Origin: Eutreptiella sp. 'Long Island Sound 2002'
Lineage: Eukaryota; Euglenozoa; Euglenophyceae; Eutreptiales; Eutreptiaceae
Reading direction: 5' to 3'
DNA: 64,000 bases
NCBI GenBank assembly: GCA_964036045.1
Contig: OZ038385.1
Location: forward strand, 17,331,786-17,395,785
Part shown: positions 22,051 to 35,000 of the stretch, piece after piece
Layout: every line of letters starts with the position of its first letter
Numbering within the stretch: position 1 is the first letter of the stretch
Notes under the pieces: generated by a model
Seen by the model: only the letters and a program-made list of their open reading frames with translations
Told to the model about the DNA's origin: nothing
Databases searched by the model: none
Made by a program: the position numbers and the translations under genes

Positions 22051-25000
22051 GCATCTTTGAACGACTAGGTGTGCAGCCCAAGTCTGATCGAACATTTCGT
22101 ACTGCCTCTTATTCCAATAGACTGTAGGGTATATTCGGCTTGGGTATTCTCAGCCACACCTGGAGCTTCAAGGCAGTGAGCTGTTGAACGAGGGCGCACT
22201 ATATACCCACCGGCGTTTCACGAGCCCAACAAGTGGGTGAGAAGGATAGAAAGAGCGCACTATGTAACCAACGGGGTTCAAAGAGCTCAACAGTGGGCAA
22301 AGAGTCTACATAGCCTGTGCCATCTCGGGGTTCAAAGGTGCGCAGTGGCTACATAATTCCCGCCGTCTCGGAGGTCTCCAAGGCTCCATGCTGGGGACGC
22401 AATCAGCAGTAGGGGAACCAGAAATGGACAGAATTGTTGAACTTGGTTTTTGCATGTTTGACGTCTCATGGAAAATTCTGATCATGTGTATCAACACATT
22501 TGATTAAAACAGAAATTCACTTTCTGCTATGGACCTGGAATGAAATCTACGGCACCTTTGGAGCCCGGAAAACCCATTGATCCAATCGACCCTTTTAGGG
22601 TGAGACAGGGAGGGGTTCCTCGACCCTCTAAGGTCGGAGCACGGCCGGCAGTAGCCCCGTTGGTAGAGACAGGTAGGGGCACTCGGCACTCTTTGAGTCA
22701 GTCTTAGCATCTAGGACCTGCGATTGGCCACACTTTGCTAAGGTGCTTTGGGTGGCTTTCCTTTGAAGAGTTTCAGAGAGTTGTACACATTCCGAAAGAT
22801 TTCGTCTACCTTCGCTATGGATCGTTACTACATTTTACGCTATTATAAACCTCTTCTTAAAACCACAGCTGTTCTTCAATGACAAAGGTGGGAAAACACG
22901 AACCAGCAAAACACAAAGCTCTCATCGTTGGGTGTTTTTTTGGTGATGCAACATTGCAATATGTACCAGCCCTCAAACATAGTGACGAGCTGTTTTGAAA
23001 GTCCTACTCATTAATATCACCTGGGTGAGTGCTATTTCTTAGAAGAGACGATGAAATCATGAGAAATGATGGGTTCGCATCTCGGGACACCGTGAATCGT
23101 TTTAAAAGTGTCACTCATTTCCGGCCGATTTCCAATTATTTCCGGCTTTATAGACCTAAATGCCACACAAAATTCTGAATTGTGAAAAGAGCAAAGGCAA
23201 CATTAGTGCATCATGCATCTACGAAGCCCTAGTTGCGAAGTCCCGGAAGAAAAATTAGACGACCGCGAAGCAAAATAAGATTATGCGAAAAAAATGCCCA
23301 CTCATTTGCTAAATTAACAGAATTCAAGTTTTCGAGTGTGTTGGATCCTGGAAAATTGCTTTTTGAACACAACATGAGAACATGTGACGGCCAACTTTGC
23401 GAAGTAAAAATACAGAATGCGGTGCCCGATTAGGAGCAGCCCCCATGACTCTCCACAATCCAACAACAATGCACTGGTAAGAGAAAATGCAGAAAACTCA
23501 TCTGCCCACATGACCAGGTGCTAAATTGAAGCATTCCGTTGATATTGAAGGTCCACATTTAGGGTTGACTCGAACTTTGCACTGTTAAGGGTCCCCAATG
23601 CTGTAGAGTGTAGGGGACAGAGTCACATTTGGGCAGAATGGCTACATGACCCCTGCTGTCTAGGGGGTCTCCAACTAGGGAACAAAAATGCTATGAGTGG
23701 GCAATCGTTAACAATTTTTTTTGGTTCCGTAGGGCACAATGGCTGGAAAAAAAAAAAAAACACCCATAATACCCAAAAAGCGGGCTTGGAAGCCAAAAAT
23801 AAGCAATACAACTTTGTTGACCCTTTTGACGGTTTCACATATTTCTTCGGCAAAAATAAACTTCAAGTTCATCACCGCTTTGATGCCCAAGAACCATAAA
23901 CCTCCACTTGCCAATGCTTGATCCCAAATCCATGTGTGGCTTGACACTTCCTCTTGGCCATCATCTCACCCTTCACTGTCGACAACCCCGCTAATGTATG
24001 ATGTTCACATCTCCATACATGTTAGTGCATCGTGATTTTGCATATCCCTCTCTTCCAATTTAACCAAAAGCTTCATATAGAGTTGTGTATGTCGCCGTGC
24101 AACTTTTTAAAGATGCGGTTTTGAATCCATCCGTACCCTAACCCCAATGTCGCTGTCTATGTAAAACGTAGGAAGGCGTGAGGATCCGTAAATCATTAAC
24201 ATTTGATCACCATTGATTGTGATCGTGAGCATGGACAAGCAGCTCCCGCCGGTGCCGCTCTAAGCGGAAGAAGTGGGTGTTGATAGCCACAATCCTTTGA
24301 TGATATTGGCTGTAGCACAATGGGGTAGGGATATCATGTTGGCTCTGTTCAATGTACCTTTGATAAAAAGACACCAAACTGCTTTCTTTCAGGGTATTGA
24401 GTAACGCAGTCGGCCATAGGCCTACGGCGAGGATACCAAAGTTTGCGCATGCGGTTAGGATATTCACAGCGGCCAAGCATAGACATGTTGCGTTCTTTTT
24501 CTCTGAGCCACGGAGCTTCGAACAGAAATCTATTTGTGGAACAATTGTTATGTTAATTTTTAAACTAGGATTTCTGAGTGTTACAACCGTACTCAAGCTT
24601 AAGCTGACACTATTGTTTTAGAAACCACATACCTTCCTTCCCCATATTTGAACACCCGAGACCTTTTTCCCGATACCTTCGGCTTTTGTTATATATTGTA
24701 ACTGCATGATGCATATGTCTGTGTCTTTCTCTTCATGTGAATTACGGTTGTTACTGAGTTACATTTTGGGCTATTTCGGTTGTTTTTTCTTATTTTTTTT
24801 ACGTGATTTAGATTGTCATTCTTTACGTCAAAGAATTGATGCAACGGCATTCAATGGCTATGGATAGAATATACGCTAGGCTACAATACAAATCTTATGG
24901 CAACCACAATTACTTTAACAACCGCGGCAGTTGTTCTCGCAAAGATAATGGAGCCAAATATAATTTCATCATTTCTTTTGCTAACAACCATTACTTTAGT

Positions 25001-26820
25001 CAGAAAAAGTGTATCTACAATGCAACCTAAGTAGCTTTAGTTGTAGTAAAGACACTAAAGGACAATACACATTTTTATCTTAGTATTTGTTTCGCTAAAA
25101 ATGAGGTAAAAGCATTTTTGCTCCTAGAACCAATCACATGTTTTTGGAATGTGACGAAACCCCCAGTCGGATCTTTTCCTGGGCTAACGAGACATTTTGA
25201 TTTGAGAAAGTTGAGTTCTGATGGGCACCCCTCAACTTGGTTCACAGCCCATGGATTTTCATCTATTTTTGCATGAATGCCTACTCTATTTGGTGGTCTG
25301 CACCCTAGAGGCCAGGGGCACCTCTTTTTGAGAGGGCCTGGGTTTAAACCTCAGTCAGCCACCCCTGTAGGAGACACCCCTGTGACACGGCAGCGACCTC
25401 ACCGCCATATGCCATGCCACCACAGCACCTATGGGGCCCGAAAAACAAAGAATGCACATCTCAGTGTGGCACTATTGCAGAGAGGGAGCCCATGAGGGCA
25501 GTTTTCTATTTTGATTAGTTTGTTTTCTAACTATCTTTTCTAATCAGCCGTCAAAGGTTGATCTATTGTTGTGAACACTTGCTACTTTGTACATCTATCT
25601 TTCTTTGACGGCAGTCCTTCAAGTTTGGAGTATAAGATCTTGAATTGTGCCCTGCTTGTACCACTTTCATTCAACTTAAGGTTTGGAAATGGGTAGTTTT
25701 GCAAATAACCGGTTCGTGACGATTGCTTCCACAAAAACAATCGGTTTGGCCGATGGTTTAACCGGTTTTTCCGATTAATTGCCATCCAATAACCAAAAAT
25801 TTGCCATCTTCTAAAGAACAACCGACACAAGCCGGAGAGGAGTCGTCAAAACCACCTCGGAAGTTGTATTTCACCATCGACCATCTTTTATTACTTTCAA
25901 AGCTTCTTTTTAGTGCAAAATTTGCACAACATGTTGCTAAAAAGAACACCAAAAGTTTGCAACCATTCCGATGACTTGGATTAAATTAAAAGTTACAGTC
26001 CCCACCCCCCAAAAAAAAACAAAAATATTGCCGATAACCGGTTTTTCCGATTAATTTCTAAAACCAGCTCCGAACCCTAATTCAACTTACAGAGAAACTT
26101 CCAATTATCTTTTTGCCAAAGTGGTCATTCCTACACACCCAAATTGCCATCCTCCAAAGACCATCCAAAATGATTGATATGGTTCGCATTGCAGTTTTTG
26201 AGGTCAAAAATGGGCATTTCGATATTAGCTGAATTAAACAACCCAATGTTAAACATTTGCATTGTCAAACATAAAGCAAACGGCTATATGTGTGTGCTAG
26301 CAGCACAAAAAAGACGTCCTTAAAACTCTGTTGTACTTGTTTCAGCCGCCTAAATTTGTACACGAGCAACTCTCTCCGTTTCTTTCTTTGTGTTGTTTAT
26401 ACCCACCCCTGCCTATCTTTTTCTATATTGCTGGTTTGTTACACTGGTCAATGGCACAATTCCAAAATGAACAACCTTGCTGTTCACCCTGATCCTTGGT
26501 TTTGCACATTAATATCTAGGGCACATTGTATACAGGCATATTTCATCTACGTAATGACAATTGTTGTGTTGTTTCGTTGCTCACACATTTTCCCCTCGGA
26601 GCAAAACACAGGCTCCTTGTTAGCATCATGCAGAACAGGATTACCAACACACAACTACAATCACTCTGGCAACATGGTTCACTGCATTTTCTCTTCAGTT
26701 TGGTTTGCACTGCCGACTAGCTCGCGCACTGATGGCTGGTTTTCATTTTGTATTAATTATCCCGGCATATCAACGGCAATAGTTAACTTGGCGTGCGCTT
26801 GGCGCGCTGACGCTCCCCCC
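22050..26820. other. AT-rich gene-free island between convergent genes
   Basis: Base composition changes from GC-rich, C-run-filled DNA to AT-rich DNA without homopolymer G, and it returns near 26,820. No exon-like frame was found. Small repeats include degenerate GAGCGCACTATGTA units (22,190-22,330), a shared block TGGCTACAT.A..CCCGC.GTCT with GGTCTCCAA at 22,346-22,390 and 23,638-23,682, and a twice-used AACCGGTTTTTCCGATTAATT (25,760 and 26,037). Confidence 0.6.
25285..25368 (+). other. Possible degenerate tRNA-like sequence
   Basis: GGTGG at the start can pair with CCACC at the end. CTGGGTTTAAACCTCAG forms a five-base-pair T arm, and CCTCTTTTTGAGAGG resembles an anticodon arm. The variable region would be a single base, so this is not a normal tRNA. 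Confidence 0.25.
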
Positions 26821-28190
26821 TAGTTTTCTCGTTGACCAGTCGATTGCCATCTCTTTTGTTTCCACGGCTTGTGTAGACTATATTTCAGGCTAATTTTCCT
26901 ATTGCAGAAATGCACAACAATGTTGGCAAGCCCTGTCGACCCAGGACTGTGAGTATCCCTCACCACCACCAGCCTGCAGCCCTGAGGGGTGTGACAGCTT
27001 TCGTCTTTTTCTGCTGCACATAATTCTGGCCCACGTCCATTGTGACGTAGCTAATATGGCATGGTAGGTGTGATGGGATACCACATATAGCTGCAACGGA
27101 GTACCCACAACATGACACCCCGTGGCACTTAGCACGATGAGCCACAAGTGGCCGCACCAAACCACATCCGAGAAGATGCCAGCCCCGCCCACGCCACAGC
27201 CACATGTACATAATAGTGAACCACAAAGATGCAGAACAGATGACATTGTTACACAATACATGGATATGACAGACCACATGCACGAAACAATTCTGCACCG
27301 AGCTTACTAAACTGGATGGAAGCATCACACTGAGGCGTCAAACAGAGTTTACGGCCGAGGTAAATATTAGGTTTTTGACTAAAATACCAGTGTACTTTTA
27401 TTGCCTTTTTGCATTTCCTTGGCTGCAAAATAGAGGCACCTGCAGCCTTGTTCAAAGCCTGCTGCTGTGGAGCAGGCAATGCAGAACACTGAATAGCGTG
27501 CTGTGCATTCTGATACCATGCAGCGGTCCAGAGCATCCATTGTGGAAAAGCTGTGACAGGGAACCAAAATTGAAATTGCACAGCAACCACAACATCATGT
27601 ACAGGACCCATCAAGACCCCATTTGTAGACCGTCCCAAAAGCCATACCTTCTCAATTCCAAAACCTTGCCTCCTTGGTGCTCTTGGTGCCCGCATACCTA
27701 TCCCTCGTTTCATATGCCCCCCACCCCAATGTAGGACCACACCCCACCGTGGGCTCATTGCCAAGCAGGCCAACAGGCCTCCGACTGACATGATGGTGTT
27801 GCTGTACTGTGCAAAGCGGTATGATTCATGTTCAACTGTGTAATTAGAAATGCAGAAGGTTCAGTAAGCCACATGAATTCTGATCTCCATTCTGCACGTG
27901 CACATTCCGCATGCGCGATGTATCCTAATCCTATTACACTCCTCTTGCAGGACCTTGGCGGGGGTTGCAGCCCCAAAGAAGGCCCGACAACAAAGAAATA
28001 TACGATTGCGCATGCCCAACGTAGCCCCCCCCCCCCTCCAAACCATGGGCCCTGGGGAAGGGGGGGGAGGCGCCGCTAATGCAATAAAACCACCCCTTTG
28101 TGGACAAACCCACCACCGTCCAGTCACCCCCCCCCAAAAAAAAACACGATGTGGACAACAAAACCTACACATGGTGACACCCCCCCCCCC
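26821..28190. other. Intergenic DNA upstream of a dispersed repeat copy
   Basis: No gene recognised. The segment ends in several C-runs (28,027-28,040, 28,127-28,135 and 28,181-28,194). One C-run is followed by exactly nine A. Confidence 0.4.
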
Positions 28191-28191
28191 C

Positions 28192-28500
28192 TTGATGACA
28201 TTTCGTCCTTTGTTCGTTTCCTTACGGGGCCCTGGACAGTCACCCGTTCTTCCCTCCGCGTTGCGTCGGGTGGTCGTTGCTCGCTCAGCTGTGGGGCTGG
28301 TGCGTGTTGCTTTGTCGGTGTGTGCATGCGGCCCACTGGTCTGTCTTCTGGGGCCGCTGCCGGTGCTGCGTGGGTTGTCCTCCATTGGTTTCCTTCCGGG
28401 GCCCTGGACAGTCCCACAGCCTTCCCACAGCAAACTGCCTCTGGTCGTCACTGCCTGCTCACTCAAGGGGCCGGCGTGCATTGCCCTGTTTACGTGTGAG
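28192..28500 (+). repeat. Dispersed repeat family R, diverged copy
   Basis: This copy begins just after a C-run with GATGACATTTCGTC and continues with CTTACGGGGCCCTGGACAGT and CACCCGTTCTTCCCT. It is related to the copies at 31,571, 56,778 and 62,270. The block TCCGGGGCCCTGGACAGTCC recurs at about 28,396, so this copy may contain an internal duplication. Confidence 0.7.
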
Positions 28501-28956
28501 TGGGGCGTGCCTTCTTTGTGACCCAGTCCCCTGGTCCCCCTCCGCGAACCACTGTGTGCGGTGTGCCACTCTACTGGTCCTCCTCCCTGTGACCCTGTGT
28601 ACCGCCTTCCTCAGCGTAGTGCCCACCACGCTGTGGGGTTTACTCCAAATCGGGGTGGCAGGGTTTGTACGCGACCAGACAAATGGCTGGCGGGTCTCAG
28701 CCCATCCTCCACCAAAGGCCCGAGACGTGTGTGTGGTGAGGCACAGATACATATGTCACAGGGGGTTTTGTAAGGGGTGAAGACCATGTGGGGCAGTTCA
28801 GCACAAGTGCTGGACCCAAACACCTGCAGTTTGGAGGGTGGGCAGGGGGTCCACAGTGGCAGGGGCGGGGGGGGGGGGGGGTTCGGCCTTTCCTGGCACA
28901 TTTGAGTTCCAGTTCAATGTGCAGCATGACTGCAACATGCGGCGCAACTTGTTGTT

Positions 28957-29014
28957 CTACTCGGCGCACGTCCGGAGGGCGTTTAGGACGATGGCCTCCG
29001 GGTCTGCCGAGGGC
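28957..29014 (-). CDS. SMYD gene, probable terminal exon
   Basis: Acceptor ACGGTAG. The exon reads PSADPEAIVLNALRTCAE, then TAG, in phase with the previous exon. It is short, so a different last exon cannot be excluded. Confidence 0.6.
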
Positions 29015-32000
29015 CTACCGTTTGCCTTGGGGCATTTGGTGTTACCGCGGTGCACAGTCCAGACCGCGCCGCACAACGGGCCCTGGCCTGCCTTCGTCGC
29101 CACCCCCGGAGGCCCTGCAGACCAAACACACACAAAACAGGCGCACACACTCCCACACGGGCACCCCAGCGCATCTCACGCAGTTGTCGCCTGTCGCACT
29201 TGCTGCACCGTGTCCATGGCCACGAACGCGTACTCGGCGCACCAATTGCACACGACCGGGACGTCGTCCTCAAAGTCCTCCTCCGGGGAATCCTCAGCCC
29301 AATGGACAGACACGGGGCACATGAGCCCTCCACAGTCCGCTCGGGTGCACACGTAGAGTTCCATCCAGTCGACCTCGTACATACTGTCGCTGCACCTGAT
29401 GGGGGAATGGGGGTGGGATGCAGGTGTGGCCCATGCCCAGGGCTGAGGCCAGGGTCAAAAGTGGGGACTGATCGGACTGCTACTCCTGTGCAATGCCAGT
29501 GCCAACTACCCGCAGTGTCCCCCAGGCACTTCTGTCGTTGGTTGCCCCTGCCGCTTGTCAACATCTTCAGGGTGGCCCAACGGCCGTGTGTGCGGGGGAC
29601 TGCGCATAGACATGGGAGGACGGGGGGCCAAGCGAGTGGGTGGCACATCTGTGCGGTGATCCGACCGCCCCAAGCCCCACGGGCAAAAGGACCTGTGGCT
29701 GCAGGGGCTGCAGGTGTTGTGCCGGGTATCCGGTATGTCTGTGCTGGTGGGGGGCGTGTCAGTCCCCCCCCCCAAAAAAAAACCCCTGGGTACCGTAGCC
29801 CCCCCCCCCCCCCATTCCATAGCAACACCCCAGTGACCCCACCCCCGATTCCTTACCCCCAAAAATCCATTCTCACCAAAACCCCTCCGCACTATTTCAC
29901 AAACCCGACCAGAGGCCAAAAGTTGTCCTCCAGGAAATAACAGCAACCGTCCACTGATTCTCATGAGCAACTTTTGCCAACCCTGCACAATTTGTTCGCT
30001 CATTTTCGAGAAATGGCACGGGTTTTGTCTCCACAATTTGTAGATTCGGATTTTCCTAGACACGGAATACCCCCCGCTTTCCTGGTGCATCAACCAGCTC
30101 TCTTGTCTGCACCCCACCGAATGCCACAGGAACACTAAAAATGAGGAAAGGACCACTTCAGCAGTTCTGCAACTTCCGTGGGCAACTAGTTATCATTAAT
30201 CAAAGTCTTTGGCATCGTACAATCGAGCAAAAGCACAGCCTAAGATATACCCATGCAAATCCTTAAAAACACTGAGGAAAGTGCGCACAAATTTCGCACG
30301 GAATTTGTGACACAGAAATTTTACCCTGTAAAATTGCCCCCCCCGCCCCCACAAAAACTTTGTTTTTGCCCCATCCCTCGAACCACTAACCTCGACCAAC
30401 AGAAGCAGCCATACACAACACATGGCACTGGATGTCGGGTGTGCTACACGGTAGCCGACCAGCCTTCATGGAACCCCCCTCTCCCCTGCCCTCCAGCCTG
30501 ATACCCCACCTCAAAACAATTCCCGGCCAAAAAACGCCCAAATCTTATCAGAAAACCCCCCAATTCTTACCACAAAAAAAACTGCCATTTCTTTTAACCA
30601 AAAAACACCCCACCAGAGGCCAAATTTCCCCCAAAACCCAAATCTTACCAAAAAAAAGGCCAATCTTCCACAACACGCCCCGGCCATTTAATACCAAAAA
30701 AAAACCAACCTGAGACCACAACCCCCAAATCCTCCCGATTCCTTATCAGAAAACCCCTTCATTCTTACCAAACAGCCCACTGACCCCCGAAACGTTTGGC
30801 CTCCCACATGCACACCAAGAACCATGCAACTTCATCTTCACTTCATCGGAGGACACAGTAGGGCACCAAAACATGTTGCGACGTGTTGCTGCAGAAAACC
30901 CAGGGCTGTGCCCTGGCAAGGGCATTCAGTTAAGGTACCGAGCACCACAAAACATCCAACGCAATGTATCGGGGACGGAAACATGGCTCCCAAAGTCAGT
31001 ACTCTGGCAAGCAGAAGGCAAAAACACGCAAACGCAGCGCACGGGGTTTGGTTGTGTCTGGTGTACACTCTGCTATGGACTTCATCTCAGGGGACAGGCA
31101 ATTGAAGAGCTCCTGAACAGTGCGCATCTGGGCAACGTACCAAAACCCTCCACCCACCCAAAGGCCCCAATCCTCAGCAAAAAACAAACCCAAACTTTGC
31201 CAGCAACTTTACCAACCTCCTCCCCAAATCTTACCAAAAAAACCCTCAAAACCCCCCTGCGTTTCTTTTGGTACAACGGGGGCTTTTTTTGGTCAGGAAA
31301 CGGGAGCGGGGGGTTGGGGGGTACTCAACGAAGCGTTGCCCCCCTGTTCCATCAATTACGCCCGACAGCTGTTGGGCCCCCCACCAATGCCCATCAGCAG
31401 CCACTCAACCACCGCGCTGCTGCCTGCTCATGGACATGGACCTTGGACCCAAAGGGTTTGCTGCTTGTTCGACTGACGTTGCTGCCATCGCCGCACCAGC
31501 CAAGGCCTTGTGTCAGTCCTCTGCACATCCCACATCAGGGGCCCCATCCAAGTCAGCCCCCCCCCCCCCCCCTGTGTGACATTCCGTCGGGTTGATGTTC
31601 CTTTACGGGGCCCTGGACGGTCACCTGTTCTTCCCTCTGCATGTTGCGTCGGGCCGCTGCTTTCTGTCGGCCGCTGCGGCCGGTGCTCCTGCTGGTGTCG
31701 TTTCCGCGTTTGCGGAGCCCAGTGGTTGGTGTGTTGGGGCTGTGCTGAATGTGGCAGGATGTGCCGTTTGCGCGTCAGCGGCGCCCAGTCGTTGGCGTAT
31801 TGGGGTTGTGCTGGTTGTTGCCGGGGTCGTTTGACTGTTTTTGCTGTCCACACACCTCCGTCCTGAGGCCGTCCACAACCTGCCTTGCCGCGTTGTCGTG
31901 TGCGTGAGGCCCAGGTGGCCTGCTCTTCCACGCGGTGTCCCGGCCGTCCACCACATACGCCCCCCCACTCTACGGGTCGCGCATGCGCAGGGTGCCCCCC

Positions 32001-35000
32001 CCCCCCCCACATGTGTACCTCCCGCAACACCCATACTCCACGCATCCCCCCCGGGATGCGGCTCTCTGGAGGAGGCACCAACCTCTTACTGACCACCCTC
32101 TCTGCCAAATCACGGATGCTGTGATCCGCGTCAACCGAAAGAAATGGGTTCCTACTGACGGCCTTTCCGATTGCGCAGTCGCTGTGGAGTAGCAAGTACA
32201 GCCCGCCTCCCCTGCCTCACGGGATACAGAGGCGGGCCTCCGGCGGGGGGGTGTCCCGCCGTTGCCATACAGCAGGACTGTCCCATTTTGGGGTGCTTGT
32301 CCCCACGGTTTGTCCTGGACTTCACACATCACCCGGCGCTCCAACGCTCCGCACGGCACAGCTATAGTCTCTGTGGCCGAGGGTCCGTACACCACGTTCA
32401 AATCGGGTCCCGTACAAGAGAGGCACTGTGACTGCGGCGAGTCGAGGGGGAGGCCTGGCTTCAGGGCCAGCGCTGCAGGATAGGCAGAGGGGGATGGGGT
32501 TAGAGGGGAAGGGGGGGCCTCATCGCGGGGCTGATGGGGCTTTGAGAGGGGTCGGTGGGTGGGTGCCTGCCTTAAGCTTGTCAGGCCTTTGGGGGGGGAG
32601 GGGGGGTGTTAACATAAGTGGAGCCGAGGCATTGTGGGGGCCCTCGGATGAAGAAGTGTGTGCAGGGGAACGAAAGGGGGAGAAACACCGTGAGGCTCGG
32701 GAATTCCTCGCTAACAGTGACAGGGACAGGGCACGATTCGTGTAATGACGCAATTTACGGGGAAATTCACGTACAAGCCTCCGGGAAATCGCAGCAAATT
32801 TCGGTGAAAATCACATGGCGCTCTCTCGGGTTTATGCGACCCCCAAAAAAGGGCGCCACGGCACGCAGCCTCACCGTTTTGGTGATGCGACCTCATGTGC
32901 GTGCCGCCTTTTTGGTATTGTTGGCTTTTCTGATTTTTTTTTTGTGTTTTGGGATGATTTTCTCGGCACGGGGAAGCGCACGTGTGGGCGATGATGAAGA
33001 GTTGTGCGGTGCGAGACACCCGACGCAAGCGCCGTTACGTGTTGCAGGGCACCGACGGGCACCCCATCAGTAAATTGAGGAGCGGGTGCGGGGCTGAGGG
33101 AATTGTTTGGGGACTCCCCAAAAGGGGGGCGCCCTCGAGCGGCTGATCTCTGCGCCGGGGCATACCTCTGACAGTCGCATACGAAGCGGTGGTTCTCCAG
33201 CAGCTCCTCCCGACGGAGGCTCACGCTCAACGCAGGGACCACATACGAGTGGCAGAGCTCTTCGCCCTGGAACACGTCGTTCAGCGCACGCATTATCAAA
33301 GTCCTGGGCACAGTCACGAGAGACGAATCCGTCACGGGTCACACGATTGAAGGGCGGGGCCAACCGCACGCGCGAAAGCAGTCGGATGTGGGCCTCACAA
33401 GCGCTGGTGCTCTCCGACGGGAATACCCCGATCCCCCTCTGAGAGACCCCTGGCGGGCGTGAGGCCATAGCACTTGATTCCTGCACCAATGGGCCCACGG
33501 GGGCGGGGGGGTGTTCAGTGCAGTTCCGGACCTCAACCCCCGCGGCGTGGGCAGGGGGTCCAGAGGGGGGGGGGGGGCAATTTTGAATTCCCCGTTTCGT
33601 TCGGAGCATCTTGAGTATACACACGTCCGCGGGGGGGGGGGGGTCCCCTTCTACCATTCACCACAAATGAACAACGGTGGGGCATTCCGTCAGACGCACC
33701 ACCGCCCGCGCCCCAATCCGCTGTTCCCTCCTGTTGCCAATCGGGGGGGGGGTCCGGCCCCACACATCAGCGCGCCCCCCCCCCCCGGACAGAGGGTTCC
33801 AGGTTCGAATCCCGCGGTTTGAGGGTTCCACTCGATCAGCGCCGGGAGTAAGGCCACCGTGTCCCCCCGTGGTCGCCCCTGGGGGGGGGGGGGGGGTCTG
33901 ACACGCTGGAGGGTTGTGAGCACGCCCGTAGCCGTGCGCCGGCGTGTCAGCGAGAAGACCTCCGAAGGAGGGACTCAGGCCCCGCACGCCCCCCGTCCCC
34001 ACGGTCCTCCGCAGCATTGCAGACCCCCCGGGGGGGCCCATCGTGGAACAGAGGGCGGTCGTGGCCGTGCGGCCCCTCCGCTTCGGGGCGCAGCGCACGG
34101 AGGAGACCCCCCCGGAGACGAGGCTATGGAATGCGCTTCGCACGCGGGCATTGAGGCCCAGGGGGCAAGGCTCGGCAGTGGACATGGAAGGTGCTGCCAC
34201 CCGCTTCCGTCCGCCACCACCAGCGCTCCAACCGCTTTGTACCTGCCCCCTTAACCGCATTCATAACCGCCGGTAACTGCCTTTGCCACCGCCGTAGCGC
34301 CGCTCTTCAGGCCCCCTGCTTCTCAAGCGCATCCCGGAGGACCCGTACCACTGGCCCTTGGCGCCAGCGCCCCCAGCACCACACGGACCTGCCCTCCCAC
34401 GTTTTGAACACGTTGGGGCAGCACGAATGATTGAGGAGGCTGCTCGAGGGGCACACGGCGTACGCGAAGATGCGCTCGTTCCCCGTCGACGTCCTCCTCT
34501 GTACAGCGCCGGCGGCATCCCACTCCGCCTGCCCGTACCTGCAGCACAACGCGCGTGCGGCTGGGGACCGGGGTGACAACGAGGCCCATGGTGCTCTCGG
34601 GTCTCCACTGAGACCAATGATGAAGGCTTTGGCGCTCGGACTGACACACATGAACACCGTGAGGGTACGCACACGCGCGTCTACGTGTGGACAGCTCGCG
34701 TCAGGTCATTGGACGTGGGGTACGCGCATACGAAGACGCAAAGCATACGCGCATACGCGTAGATGTGTGTAGACAAAATAAGCAGCGTTGAAAATTATAG
34801 GCTGCAGCCATGTCTACATGGGCCCTCCGCGCAGACATGCCAAATCCTTCGAACCCCACAACGCCCCGAATTCCCAAAACCCCCCAAAAAGGTGGACACG
34901 ACCATGGAACTGAGAACCAGCACGAAGGCTCCATAAATCAGGTCGGTACCTTCGTACCTGTGCACCACCGCACCCCCGCGGTGCACAGCTGGTGGACACA

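Noticed and set aside
26290-26823. 177-codon + strand frame in the AT-rich island
   Set aside because: It depends on a GTG start and has no domain. Its composition follows the local base content.
32070-32195. - strand frame LLHSDCAIGKAVSRNPFLSV in the same intron
   Set aside because: Looks protein-like, but no in-phase splice partner was found.
32368-32420. tRNA-like TGGCCGAGGGT and GTTCAAATC pair
   Set aside because: No stems can be formed around these short matches, so they are probably chance.
32321-32472. Exon-like - strand segment (acceptor CTATCCTGCAG, reading CLSCTGPDLNVVYGPSATET) in a SMYD intron
   Set aside because: Its phase does not fit the exon ending at 33,166. The exon at 29,395 completes CDCQRC exactly, so this segment is not part of the main transcript.
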